Source: Terriglobales bacterium (lineage in GTDB: Bacteria > Acidobacteriota > Terriglobia > Terriglobales > Acidobacteriaceae). Taken from it: a DNA stretch of 64,000 bases. Positions 7,947 through 18,100 of this stretch are shown in pieces. Numbering within the stretch: position 1 is the first letter of the stretch; the number at the start of each line of letters is the position of its first letter. The position numbers and the translations under genes are program-made. Below the pieces are notes generated by a model, which was not told the DNA's origin, ran no database searches, and worked only from the letters and a program-made list of their open reading frames with translations. The stretch is taken from NCBI GenBank assembly GCA_025936825.1, contig JAICSO010000016.1, positions 30,106 to 94,105 on the forward strand, given 5' to 3'.

Positions 7947-10153
7947 GAGAGCTTACGTTCCTTTCGCGGCACTCTGCGCCGCGGCTTCGCTTCCTGCACT
8001 GACGGGATCGCCTCAATCGTCTGCTTGCCCTCGGCCACTGCAATCAGGAAGTCTTGCGCGCTGAATCCCGGCACCGGTGGCTTGCGCTTCCCTGCCGCTT
8101 GCCATGCTCGCACATAATTCCCGTCTTTGCGCAGCACACGGGCTTTGATGCTATCCGCCAGGTACGCGCTCAGGATCTCGTGCATGACGCGATTCCGCAG
8201 CATCGGGTCTTTGACGGGAAACATTACTTCGACGCGTTCATACAAGTTGCGTGGCATCCAGTCGGCACTCGAGAGATAAACCTCATCCTGACCGCCATTG
8301 GCGAAATAAAATATTCGGCTGTGCTCGAGGAACCTGCCTACGATACTGCGCACCCGAATGTGGTCGCTGATCCCTCGCACGCCCGGTCGCAGGGCGCACA
8401 TGCCGCGGACCAGAAGGTCAATCTCCACTCCCGCCTGCGATGCACGATACAGGGCCGCGATGATGTTCTTATCCAGCAGTGCATTCATTTTCGCAACGAT
8501 GCGCGCTGGACGTCCCAGCCGCGCATGGTCGCTTTCGCGTGCGATCAGATCGAGGCTATGTTCGGCAATGTTCACCGGCGAGACCATCAAAGGCGCGTAG
8601 CTCGAGTGCTCCGAGTAAGCCGTCAAAAAGCTGAACACGTCGTGCACCGCGCCGGTGATCTCCGGGTCCGCGGTCATCAGGCTCAAGTCTGTATAGAAAC
8701 GCGCCGTGGTGGCGTTATAGTTCCCGGTTCCGAGATGCGCATATCGTCTCGACACTCCGTCGGGATCTTTTCGCACCAGCAACGATAGCTTGCAGTGCGT
8801 CTTCAGTCCAACCAGACCGTGAAACACCTGCACACCCGCATCTTCCAGCGCACGTGCCCAGCGGATGTTCGAAGCCTCGTCAAAGCGTGCCTTCAGCTCG
8901 ACAACGGCGGTCACCTCTTTATTCTTTGCCGCCGCATCGATCAGGGAGCGCACGATCATCGAGTTCTCTCCGGTGCGGTAAAGCGTCTGCTTGATCGACA
9001 GTACGCTCTCATCATCCGCCGCCGCCTCGATAAATGAGAGCACCGAGTCAAAGGAGTCGTATGGATGGTGCAGCAACACATCGTGGCGTCGTAATTCCTC
9101 AAACAGATCTTGTGATTTCGCTGTAAGCCGAAGCTCGCGCGGCGCGAAGGGCTTGAACTTTAATTCTGGACGGTCCGTCTGCTCGTAAATATTGAACAAA
9201 CGCGGAAGGTTCACCGGTCCATCGGCATGAAACACCTGCCAGGGCTCGACTCCAAAGTTCGTTCGCAAGCGCTCGATAATCTCCGGGTCAGCAGTTGCCT
9301 CGATCTCCAGCCGCACCGCATCCCCCTTGCGGCGATTTCGCAGTTCGGTGCGCACCGATTCCAACAAACTGCGCGACTCTTCTTCCGCCAGATACAGATT
9401 GCTGTTGCGCGTCACACGAAATGCTGCCGAAGAAACGATGTCATAGCCGTTGTACATGCGGCCCGCGTGAAAGGCGACCAGGTCATGCAGAAAGATGAAG
9501 TCGATCGTTCCTTCCGAAGGCAGGCGGACCAATCGCGGCAATGATCGCGGCACCGTGACCACGCCGGTGTAGGTCAGCGATGAACGCCGCCGTCGTCGCA
9601 GCAAGAATGCGACGCACAGAGCTTTATTGATGACTCTTGGAAAAGGATGCGCTGGATCCACCGTCACCGGCGTGAGCAGTAGATCAAGCTCGCGATCGCA
9701 GTATTCTTCCACGAATGCTCGCGCATTCTCATCGAGTTCATGCAACCCGAGAACGCGAATTCCTTTCTCCGACAGCTGCGGCCGCAATTGCTCATTCCAG
9801 CACTGATATTGCTCGGCCACAAACTTGTGCACTTCGTCTGAAATCGCATCGCGTTCTTCGGTCAGCGTCAGGCCGTCCGGGCCAGCCTCGGTGTAGCCAT
9901 CTTCAATCTGCTGCACCAGACCGGCGACGCGCACCTCAAAGAACTCGTCCAGGTTGCTTGCGCTGATCGAAAGCAATTTCAGCCGCTCCAGCAGCGGATT
10001 CGCCTCGTCCTGCGCCTCTTCCAGCACACGCCGATTGAATTGCAGCCACGATAGTTCGCGGTTGATGTAGTACGCCGGATTGTCAACAGAAGCACGAGCC
10101 ATGACGGGATTAACGGAGGTTGCCGGGGCTTTGAAGGCGTACTGGCGCCCCAT
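7943..10153 (-). CDS. ppk1: Polyphosphate kinase 1
   Basis: This 736-residue enzyme reversibly makes long-chain polyphosphate from ATP. The N-terminal helical domain begins with YINRELSWLQFNRRVLEEA, a near-universal PPK1 start. The phospholipase D-like C1/C2 domains contain IRWARALEDAGVQVFHG and GLKTHCKLSLLVRKD, the latter carrying the histidine expected to be autophosphorylated, and later YAHLGTGNYN. The ~40 C-terminal residues are Arg/Lys-rich and beyond the core. The gene is first in an operon with sixA, joined by an ATGA overlap. Two in-frame starts exist: the long one at 10153, and an ATG about 50 bp downstream (about 10101) just before the conserved region. The family match is unambiguous. 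Confidence 0.96.
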   Translation of the reverse strand: MGRQYAFKAPATSVNPVMARASVDNPAYYINRELSWLQFNRRVLEEAQDEANPLLERLKLLSISASNLDEFFEVRVAGLVQQIEDGYTEAGPDGLTLTEERDAISDEVHKFVAEQYQCWNEQLRPQLSEKGIRVLGLHELDENARAFVEEYCDRELDLLLTPVTVDPAHPFPRVINKALCVAFLLRRRRRSSLTYTGVVTVPRSLPRLVRLPSEGTIDFIFLHDLVAFHAGRMYNGYDIVSSAAFRVTRNSNLYLAEEESRSLLESVRTELRNRRKGDAVRLEIEATADPEIIERLRTNFGVEPWQVFHADGPVNLPRLFNIYEQTDRPELKFKPFAPRELRLTAKSQDLFEELRRHDVLLHHPYDSFDSVLSFIEAAADDESVLSIKQTLYRTGENSMIVRSLIDAAAKNKEVTAVVELKARFDEASNIRWARALEDAGVQVFHGLVGLKTHCKLSLLVRKDPDGVSRRYAHLGTGNYNATTARFYTDLSLMTADPEITGAVHDVFSFLTAYSEHSSYAPLMVSPVNIAEHSLDLIARESDHARLGRPARIVAKMNALLDKNIIAALYRASQAGVEIDLLVRGMCALRPGVRGISDHIRVRSIVGRFLEHSRIFYFANGGQDEVYLSSADWMPRNLYERVEVMFPVKDPMLRNRVMHEILSAYLADSIKARVLRKDGNYVRAWQAAGKRKPPVPGFSAQDFLIAVAEGKQTIEAIPSVQEAKPRRRVPRKERKLS

Positions 10154-10250
10154 GCGGCCTCTCTAGTATAAGCGAGGCCCTCCGCTCGAATCTCAACAGG
10201 AACTGTAGCGGGAGTGTGTTAAAGGAGTATGAAATTGATGTTTATTGCGC

Positions 10251-11105
10251 TCAATGGGGCGGGATCACTTCCGCCACCAGCTGCGCCATGCGGCGCTTGC
10301 CCTCCTCACTGAGATGCAATCCATCTGACGTAGCATTCGCCCCGCTGATCACGCGGGCAAAATATCTCTTCGGGATGAGGTAGACGCCGTATTTTCTTGC
10401 CAGCCGCCGCTGCACCTGACCGTATCCAATCCGGTGTGGTAGCAGTGGCAATTCCATCATGATGACTGTTCGCCGAGGAATGCTTACATGGGAAAAAACG
10501 CTATCCAACGATGCCATGAATTGGTCCGTTGACCGCCCTGAGATCAGATCATTGCCACCGATCTCGATTAACACGATATGATCATCCCCAACTAGCTGTT
10601 GAGCCATGTTGATCGCGTCGCTTGTCGTTGCACCCGCCAATGACAAGTTCCTCACTCGCAATCCGGTCTCTTGCTGCAGGAACAACGGCCAAGGTGGAAT
10701 GCGCGAATCGATTCCTGCAGAGATGGAGTCCCCAATTATCGTGAGGTGATCGCCCATTTGGCTTTTCAGTTCGGGGAGTCTTCGGAACGGATATTCCATC
10801 ACGCATATGCAGACGACTAGAGCGACAAGTGCGATTGCTGAACCGACTCGGAATTTGGCAGCATACGTGGAATTCCATGCCAAGTACCACAGGCTGAAGA
10901 ACAGAAAGAAGACCACAACACCAGCCCAAGGTAAGGGCGTCGCGGACATCACAATCAGGATCAGCCCCAGCCAAGCCAACACATTGCGAACCCTTCGCAG
11001 TGACCTTGTCTTTCCCAAGAAGCCTGTGAGGGTCGCCAGCAGAAGGAGGGCCGCACCGGCATACAAAGACTCGCCTGAAGCGAAGTAGAGGAGTACGGGA
11101 TTCAC
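10251..11105 (-). CDS. Membrane-anchored SGNH/GDSL-type hydrolase
   Basis: This 284-residue protein has about four N-terminal hydrophobic segments (residues ~5-105) followed by an SGNH hydrolase domain. Block I is LTIIGDSISAGID with the catalytic serine. The block II/III glycine and asparagine are seen in NLSLAGATTSDA and IEIGGNDLISG. Block V is TSDGLHLSEEG with the Asp-x-x-His pair. The arrangement fits a lysophospholipase/esterase-like enzyme facing the periplasm. It is followed by the 11141-11986 gene upstream on the same strand with a 35-bp gap, so the two may be co-transcribed. Substrate unknown. Confidence 0.85.
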   Translation of the reverse strand: MNPVLLYFASGESLYAGAALLLLATLTGFLGKTRSLRRVRNVLAWLGLILIVMSATPLPWAGVVVFFLFFSLWYLAWNSTYAAKFRVGSAIALVALVVCICVMEYPFRRLPELKSQMGDHLTIIGDSISAGIDSRIPPWPLFLQQETGLRVRNLSLAGATTSDAINMAQQLVGDDHIVLIEIGGNDLISGRSTDQFMASLDSVFSHVSIPRRTVIMMELPLLPHRIGYGQVQRRLARKYGVYLIPKRYFARVISGANATSDGLHLSEEGKRRMAQLVAEVIPPH

Positions 11106-11140
11106 GCGAGAATGGTAACAACGGGAGGACAGAAGTGGTG

Positions 11141-11986
11141 CTATTTTCCCTTGTCCAACCTGGCCATTTCCTGCGGAAACAGCGGATTCGCCGGGAACTC
11201 GTCGTGCAACTGCGCCAGGAGTTGGCGCGCATGCTGTTTATCGTGGTCACGGACGTAGGCAATGGCCAACAAGATGTCGGCGAAAGGCGCCAGGTAATGC
11301 CCACGATCGGCGACCAGCTTTAGTTCCTTAATTCCTTCCTGCTTGTCGCCGGCGACTCCGCCGAGGCGTACCAGCCAGCGCACCGGCGCAGCCATGCTGC
11401 CTACCAGATATTTGCTGATCCCGCCCGCAATGTGCGCGTCGTAGTACTGTGGATCGATCGCCAACGTTTTGTCCGCCCACTTGGCTGACTCTTTCGTATA
11501 CCGCAGCGACGCTACGTTGCGCTTTTCGATGAGCGCAGCATAGTCCGCCTGGAGCCCGTTGCAGAGCGTCATCGCAAACAACGAGTTCTTGTCTTTAGGA
11601 TCTTTTGCCAGGCGCACCGTTGCAACGCTCTCCGCTTTTGCAATCGCCGCATCAAACCGCGCGCGTACCGCCGGATCTGGAGTCAACTTAGTCCGGCCCT
11701 CGAATTTCTTGTCATCCTCAAAAAACTGTGACTCCAGCACGCCCAGGCGATGAAACTCGGAAAAGAGCAACCCCGCCGCATCCGAAGTTGGTCCCAGCGG
11801 GTCCTCCGGATGGCTTTGCTCGTAGGAGGCAAACACATTGTGGGCACCGCTGAAGTCGAGGTTGTAGAGCAGGTGGAAGCCGCGGTCAAGCGGGGGAAGG
11901 CTGACCGACAAGTCTGCGGCGCCGGCGCACAACGCGCCAGCCGCAAACAGGAAACACACCGCAGCTACAATCCTTTTCCCCATCAT
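11141..11986 (-). CDS. Secreted helical-repeat (TPR-like) protein of unknown function
   Basis: This 281-residue protein has a signal peptide (VAAVCFLFAAGALCAGAA) and an otherwise soluble, helix-rich sequence. Segments such as FHLLYNLDFSGAHNVFASY, ADKTLAIDPQYYDAHIAGG and ARQLLAQLHDEFPANPLF resemble TPR helices with alternating small and aromatic residues. I do not recognise a named family beyond that. Two ATG codons sit in tandem at the start, at 11986 and 11983. It lies 35 bp upstream of the SGNH hydrolase gene on the same strand. An exported scaffold or binding role is inference. Confidence 0.72.
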   Translation of the reverse strand: MMGKRIVAAVCFLFAAGALCAGAADLSVSLPPLDRGFHLLYNLDFSGAHNVFASYEQSHPEDPLGPTSDAAGLLFSEFHRLGVLESQFFEDDKKFEGRTKLTPDPAVRARFDAAIAKAESVATVRLAKDPKDKNSLFAMTLCNGLQADYAALIEKRNVASLRYTKESAKWADKTLAIDPQYYDAHIAGGISKYLVGSMAAPVRWLVRLGGVAGDKQEGIKELKLVADRGHYLAPFADILLAIAYVRDHDKQHARQLLAQLHDEFPANPLFPQEMARLDKGK

Positions 11987-12002
11987 CTCCGGAAAGCTTT
12001 GA

Positions 12003-12029
12003 ACCGCACAGATCGCAAAACACGCAAAG
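12003..12029. repeat. Three degenerate 9-nt tandem units
   Basis: ACCGCACAG, ATCGCAAAA and CACGCAAAG follow each other without gaps and share a core NNCGCAAAG. The same unit in cleaner form occurs at 41123-41149. The repeat lies in the ~300-bp gap (11987-12293) between the helical-repeat gene and the xylanase terminator. Apart from this and the terminator I see nothing else in that gap. Confidence 0.5.
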
Positions 12030-12245
12030 AAAACTTCAGCGGACCCTCGAGGCTACTGCTTTCCTTGCTCTTCCTTGTTGATCCTTCTCGCGCTCTTCTT
12101 TGCGGTTGTTGATTGTTCTTTGCAATCCCCTACGAAGTATAGATGCGACTGGCCCACCTGCCCATGTCATTTCTCGTAAAACTGTTGTCAAGGAATTGTA
12201 GGGATCAACCCGCTCCGGGACAAAGGATCAACGTGCCAGACCAAG

Positions 12246-12272
12246 AAAATGGGCCGCCCACCGGAGCGGCCC
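12246..12272 (-). terminator. Intrinsic terminator after the xylanase gene
   Basis: On the minus strand GGGCCGC pairs with GCGGCCC across an 8-nt loop and is followed by ATTTTC. It lies 22 bp past the xylanase stop. The short T-run makes it a moderate rather than strong terminator. Confidence 0.6.
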
Positions 12273-12293
12273 GTAGTCCATCATCCCAGCGTT

Positions 12294-14918
12294 CTAGTCA
12301 CCCACAACTGTGTAGTTCACCGTTCCGGTAGTTTGCGGCGTGGGATTTGGATTGAGCGTCGTGGACGACACGGTGGCGCTGGCTGTACCCGTCCCTGGAC
12401 GCGTCGTCAACACTGTCAACGTGAATTGCGCAGTTGAACCGTTGGTGAGCGCAGCCGCCGTGCAATTCACTTGTCCAGTTTTCGCCGGGAATTTCGGAAC
12501 CGTACATGTCCATCCAGACGGAGCATTGAACGAAACGAAGTGCGTGTTCACCGGCAACGCTTGGGTGAAGGTTAAGTTTGCTGCGTCATTGGGGCCCTTG
12601 TTCGTAACTGTGGCCACAAGCGCGAGCGTGTTGCCGCTAACTACTGTTCCGGGATTGGCGGCAACCGTCGTGACCAAGTTCGCACCTGGCAGCGCCAACG
12701 GATTCACGATCCCGGTGTACGCGTACTTGTGCTGCAAGTAGGAGTCGAACGGGAGCGGAGCATCAGCGGCCGTGACCCCTTGGCATCCCGCCGCATTTAC
12801 GTTCGGGTTCAGCCAACTATCATCATCGCCCAATCCCCAGATGGTCACGCTGTCGATCTCATTCTTCAAGTTCTTGAAGATCTGGAAGTAGTCACGATAG
12901 CGATATCCCTGGTTGATGAGGTCGATGGTGTCTCCGGCCAATAGATCGTCGTAGTCGAAAAAGAACGGCTGCGAGCACTGGCCAAAGCGGTAGAGGCTCA
13001 TGTCGAACTCGGTCACTTCGTTCACGATTGGAACCCCCGCCGTCGATTGCAGGCTGGCAAACAGGTTGAGAGTATTGATCACATTCTGCTTCGAGCTTGC
13101 CGAGCCTTGATCGTCGATGGGGAAGTTGATCGTGTTGTGGAATTGATTTCCGACGCAATCAATAGGAACGCTGCGCGCAATCGCTCCTTTCACCCAGTTG
13201 TAAATGAAGTTGCGTTTGGCTGCGATGGTGGTATTGAAGTCGTTGTAACAGAGCTTCACCTTCGTGCGGTCAAAGCCGGCGTTATCGAGCGCCTGACGCG
13301 CATAGATGAATGCATCATCCATGTACTCAGGAGCAGTTCCCGCAGGCAGACTCGGGTCCTGCGTAATCGTGTACCACTTCGTGCGGCGGAAGCCGTCGGG
13401 TTGGCTTTCATCGATGGCCTCGTTCACCACGTCCCAGACATAGATGTTGCCCTGATAGTGCTGGATCAAGGCATCGATGTGAGCTTGCAGGCGCGACAAC
13501 AGTAGCTGCTTATTGGCCTGGCTGAACGGTTCAGTCGACATGTCGACGCCGCCAGCATCCTGGAAGACCCAGTTGGGCACCTGGTTGTGCCAAACGAAAG
13601 TGTGTCCTCGCATCTTGATATTGTGAGCTTGGGCAAATGCCAGAATGGCGTCGGCGTTGCCGAACTGGAAGTTCCCTTCCGTGGGTTCGGTTACGCTCCA
13701 CTTCAGGTCGTTGCCCGGCGTCACGCTGTTGTAATGGAGGGCCGCCAGTTGCCCGTGCGGTCCTGTGATGTCCTGCAATCCAGCAGCGAAGCCCACCAGG
13801 AAGTCCGACGAGTAGGTCTGCGCAATCGATGGAATGTTTTCGATGATCGGCGGCGGCAAGAACTGCACCTTGACGTCATCGACGTAGAACTGCGATATGG
13901 GAGTCGAGAAACCCGACTGGAAATAAATTTGCAAGTTTGTGTATGAACCTGAGAAGGTGTAAGGCTTGGATTTGAGACGTACCCAGCCGCCCGATGTCAC
14001 GGTGGCGTTTGTGACACCCGGGAAGCTTACATTCCCGAACTGATCCGTAACTTGCAGGCTCATGTTGATGGTAGTCGTTGGCTCACCCGGTGCCAGTTTG
14101 ACCCACGCTTCCAGCCAATACTGAGAACCGTTGCACATCTTGCCGGTAATGTCGTGAGTGGGACCGTTCCAGAATGCCGTGCGGCCTTGTACAAGCAAGC
14201 TCCACGACCCAGAATGTACATCGGCCTGCGTGGGAGTTAGCGTGACAGGCGCGCCACCGCCGCGCGAGACCCAACCTTCTGTCGTCCCGCTCTCGAAGCC
14301 GCTGAAGAAGCCCGACGTGTCTGGCGGGTTGGTGCAACCGCCATTCGTCGCCGTGACACTGAAGGTGTCGATGTAATACTCGGCGCCGGCATTGCTGTCG
14401 TCTTCGACGTAGAGCAACAACTGGCTGACACCGCTGCTCGGCGGTGTATAAGCGCCTTGCAAGACCACCCATCCATTGTTGGTTACCGTGCTGCCCGCCA
14501 CGTGCGGAAACGTCGTTGACCCATTGACAGTCTGCAACATGGTTAGGTTCACGTTGTCACTGCCGGGTGTGGTGTCGGAAAGACGGACGGCGACCTTGAA
14601 TACGTACGATTGGCCCGCGGTCAGAGTCTGAGTGAGGTCAATGCCCGGGCCTTGGAAAGTCTGGCTGCGGTTCGTTGCCAATAAGCTGTGCGTTCCCGTA
14701 TTCGCCTGGGCCACGCTGTTCGTGACGGTATCACCGCCAAAACCAAACCATCCATCGGTGCCGCCATCTTCAAAATCGATCGAGACTACTTGTGCCACCG
14801 CCGCTCTCGCCAGCAACAACGTCAGCACAGCAGTAAGTAGGAAAAGTCTGGAGTAAATCAGCCGTAAGCCACGATCAGGCTTGCGATGGGAAGCGTTCTC
14901 AGAACGGTAGCACAACAT
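12294..14918 (-). CDS. Secreted GH10 endo-1,4-beta-xylanase with two carbohydrate-binding-like modules
   Basis: This 874-residue exported enzyme hydrolyses internal beta-1,4-xylosidic bonds. The order is a signal peptide (to ~43), two tandem beta-sandwich modules of the CBM4/9 type (~44-190 and ~195-350, each starting with a DFEDG- or FFSGFESG-like motif), the GH10 TIM barrel (~370-720), and a C-terminal DUF11-like repeat (~745-874). GH10 motifs seen are GHTFVWHNQVPNW, VWDVVNEAID with the acid/base glutamate near 496, and EVTEFDM with the nucleophile near 636. The start is set by AAGGAG at 14927-14932. It lies 200 bp downstream of the TonB receptor, each with its own terminator. Secretion plus binding modules fit xylan attack outside the cell. 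Confidence 0.95.
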   Translation of the reverse strand: MLCYRSENASHRKPDRGLRLIYSRLFLLTAVLTLLLARAAVAQVVSIDFEDGGTDGWFGFGGDTVTNSVAQANTGTHSLLATNRSQTFQGPGIDLTQTLTAGQSYVFKVAVRLSDTTPGSDNVNLTMLQTVNGSTTFPHVAGSTVTNNGWVVLQGAYTPPSSGVSQLLLYVEDDSNAGAEYYIDTFSVTATNGGCTNPPDTSGFFSGFESGTTEGWVSRGGGAPVTLTPTQADVHSGSWSLLVQGRTAFWNGPTHDITGKMCNGSQYWLEAWVKLAPGEPTTTINMSLQVTDQFGNVSFPGVTNATVTSGGWVRLKSKPYTFSGSYTNLQIYFQSGFSTPISQFYVDDVKVQFLPPPIIENIPSIAQTYSSDFLVGFAAGLQDITGPHGQLAALHYNSVTPGNDLKWSVTEPTEGNFQFGNADAILAFAQAHNIKMRGHTFVWHNQVPNWVFQDAGGVDMSTEPFSQANKQLLLSRLQAHIDALIQHYQGNIYVWDVVNEAIDESQPDGFRRTKWYTITQDPSLPAGTAPEYMDDAFIYARQALDNAGFDRTKVKLCYNDFNTTIAAKRNFIYNWVKGAIARSVPIDCVGNQFHNTINFPIDDQGSASSKQNVINTLNLFASLQSTAGVPIVNEVTEFDMSLYRFGQCSQPFFFDYDDLLAGDTIDLINQGYRYRDYFQIFKNLKNEIDSVTIWGLGDDDSWLNPNVNAAGCQGVTAADAPLPFDSYLQHKYAYTGIVNPLALPGANLVTTVAANPGTVVSGNTLALVATVTNKGPNDAANLTFTQALPVNTHFVSFNAPSGWTCTVPKFPAKTGQVNCTAAALTNGSTAQFTLTVLTTRPGTGTASATVSSTTLNPNPTPQTTGTVNYTVVGD

Positions 14919-15071
14919 GGTGCAAGCTCCTTTTCAGCAGTGGTACGTTTGGGGGTTGTGGGCAAGCGCCTGACACTCACAAGCGCTGCTCTGATGCAGC
15001 ACTCTACTACTCAGGTTTGTTGAAAAGGCCATCTAAATCGATTGTTTTACAAATTTGAGGGGCTGCAACTG

Positions 15072-15103
15072 AAACAGCGAGGCTCGGACGATGCGAGCCT
15101 CGC
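15072..15103 (-). terminator. Hairpin after the TonB receptor gene
   Basis: GCGAGGCTCG and CGAGCCTCGC form a perfect 10-bp stem with a 7-nt loop (plus-strand arms 15077-15086 and 15094-15103). On the minus strand it is followed by TGTTTC, a poor U-tract. It sits just past the receptor stop and separates it from the xylanase gene. Confidence 0.6.
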
Positions 15104-15118
15104 CAAGTTCGGAATGGC

Positions 15119-18100
15119 CTAGAAAAACATCTTGAGAGCCAATTGCACAATTCGGGAGTCCGCCGGACCCGCGCCATTGCTACTGTTGTTTACGGTGCTG
15201 CGAATACTTCCGAAGCTTCCGGCGCTCAGTGTGGTATTCGGGTCCGCGAACTGTGGATGGTTGAACAGGTCAAAGAACTCCCCCCTGAACTGGAAACTAA
15301 AGTTTTCATGAGATGCCAATGGGTAGAAGTTCTTCATGAAGCCCATGTCGACATCCCAGTGGGAAGGCCCACGGAAAGTGTTCTTGCCTACGTTTCCGTA
15401 AGTCCCCACTGCAGGAGCGGCGAACAACGACGTATCGAGCCACGGCACACAGGATTGTGTGGTGTTGGCGCAGCCTTTGCGGGCACCCTCTGGTGCGACA
15501 CCGCCGAACTGGCTGGAACTGCCGATGAAATCCGCACGATCTGCGCCGAGGTTCGTTTTGGATCGATCGGTGCCAGCCAAGATCGTCATCGGGTCTCCGG
15601 TGGTGTAACTGTAGATCCCGGTCCACTGCCATCCGCCTGCAACCCATCGCATGAACGCAGGCGAATGATGCATCCGTGGCAGATCCCAGACATACGACGC
15701 CACGAAACGATGCGTATGGTCGAAGTCGGATAAACCGGTCTCAAATGCAGGTTGGCGTGGATCATAAAACGACATGCCTGAGCCTTTGCTCGATCCCACA
15801 TCGGTAATGCCACCGTTGTTCGAAAGACCGAACTCGCGGGCCTTGGAGAATGTATAGTTGGCAAGCAGCGTGATGTGCTTCAGGATTCCGACTGCAGTAG
15901 CACTGGGCCTTTTCTCGAGATCGACTTGCAGGGCGTTATAGTTTGACGCGCCGCTGTTACGGTTCTCGAGAATGTCACTGAACGGCTGAAACGGCCGACG
16001 CGCATCCGTTCCGCAAGCGGCACTGCTGGGGCTTGCGGCGCAGTTATTTGCCACATACGCAGCATAGGAAGCAGGGTTCAGATCTACATCTTGTCTCAGG
16101 TGAGTGCCTTTCAACCCAACGTATGACGCATGGATCACAGTGTCTCGACTCAACTGCCTCTCTAAAGTGAGATTCCAGTCATAGGTGGTTGGCGTCACCC
16201 ATTTGGTTCCTGGTTGCAAACCAAACACACTGACGACGGTTGGAAACTGAACTCCTTGTGGCACGTTGCTGAGCGTGAATCGTTGCGGGAATCCTGCTGT
16301 AAAGCTGGGAAAGTTCACCAGCGGATCGCTCCACGGCCCGACTAAAGGTTCAATCGCGTCAATTCTGAGACTGAAAGGTGCGACGATGGCCGCATCGTTG
16401 AGAAACAGGCCGGGCAAACGCGAATAGTAAAACACGCCACCACCGCCGCGAATTACTGTTTTGCCTGTCCCGAACGGATCATACGAAAAGCCCAGGCGCG
16501 GAGCGAAGTTGTTGAGGTCGGCAGTTTGGCCGGTGGAAGGTACCTTGATGCCGTTGTAGGAATCACCCACGAAGAAGAGTCCGGCTGGGGCGGTTGGAAT
16601 CACGCTTGAATGCACGCCCGCAGCGTAGGCATCGGGACGGAACTGCTGGATGCGCCCATAAATTTCCTTCATGGGAACCTGCGGCTCCCAGCGAAGGCCA
16701 AAGTCCAAAGTCAGGCGGGGCAGAGCTTTCCAACTATCATCGGCATACAGCCCTATGACATTCTGCCGGGAATCGGAATAGTCGCCCGATGTCTGAGATA
16801 ACTGGCGCAGGTGGCCAAGCACAAAGCTTGCCGTTGCCAGATTCGTGGTGTCGCTCGTAAACGTCCAGCTGCCGTTTTCCTGGTCGGTGTTCCGGATATT
16901 GGACTGATCCTTCTCGATCTCGCCGCCAAACCCAATGGTGTGCCTGCCGTGATTCCAGGTCATCTGATCGCGAATATTTCCGGAATTGCGAATGAACTTG
17001 GCATCGTTGAAGGTGTTGATTTGGAAGAAGCCATTCACGTTGAAAAATTTGATCCCACCTTGCGCCTTGGGCAATTGAAAGATGTTGACGCCGAAATCGT
17101 TCATCTGTGGGACCTTTCCAAACTGGCCACGATCAGACGCCGCTCGTACAACATCGAGGACCACGTTGTTTACAAGCCGGGGACTTACAACCCAGGTGTA
17201 ACCGACGGCGTAGTTCTGGGTCTGCACGGTCGAGCCTGCGCCCACAGTGAGAATGTTCTTTCCATCAAAAGATGGCGCGTGCACAAAGCGATCGAGGTAA
17301 AACCGGGCGTAAAGCCGATCCTGGCCCCGTACCGTCTGGTCCACACGCGCAACATACTCATTGAGATTCTGCTGGTTGGGAGTCGCGAAGGTTACACTGC
17401 CGTCCGGCGCTGCCTGAGATACCGGAAGAAACTGTGCAAAGCTGGTTGCCACCGAACTGATTTCATTCGATGGAATGATGTTGCCAGTGAATGGCGTGCC
17501 CGTGGTCGGATCGTTAATGAGCACGACTTTATGCAACGGGTTCGCAGGACTGTTTGCATTCAGGTAAGCCGAGAAGTCTCCATTCAGGTTCGCTGCCGTC
17601 GGAATCACAGCGTTGCTGGCGTTGTTTTGCGTTCTCAGCCGCGTAGCCTGGTATCCGAAGAAAACGAATGTGCGGTCTTTGCGGATTGGGCCACCGATTG
17701 TGCCTCCAAATTGATTGCGCTTCAACGGGTCCACCTTCGTTGCGAAATAGTTCCTTGCATTGAAGGCTCGATTGCGGATGAACTCAAACGCGTCACCGTG
17801 CCATTGGTTCGTTCCTGACTTCGTTACAACATTGACGACGGCTCCGGCATTCGCGCCGTACTGTGCGTCGAAGCTGTTGGTTTGGACGCTAAATTCCTGC
17901 ACCGCATCCGGGAACGGGAAAGGATTGTTGGTATTGCTCATCAAGTCCTGGTTGTTGGCCCCGTCCAGGTTGTAACTGATCTGGTCCGGACGCGCGCCAT
18001 TGACCGCAATGGATTCCGCGCCGGGAACTTGTTTCGTGTCTCCCTGCTGAGCTCCGTGCCCATTGGCGTTTGTCGTGCCTGGAACCAGCAAGGTGAGATC

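Noticed and set aside
14919..15071. Possible LacI-type operator around AATCGATT near 15035 upstream of the xylanase
   Set aside because: The 8-bp palindrome is too short and occurs only once; no LacI-type regulator is nearby.
16811..17818. Long open frame (335 codons) opposite the TonB receptor
   Set aside because: It is fully antisense to a clear receptor gene and its translation has no signal peptide, motif or family likeness. It follows the codon pattern of the real gene.
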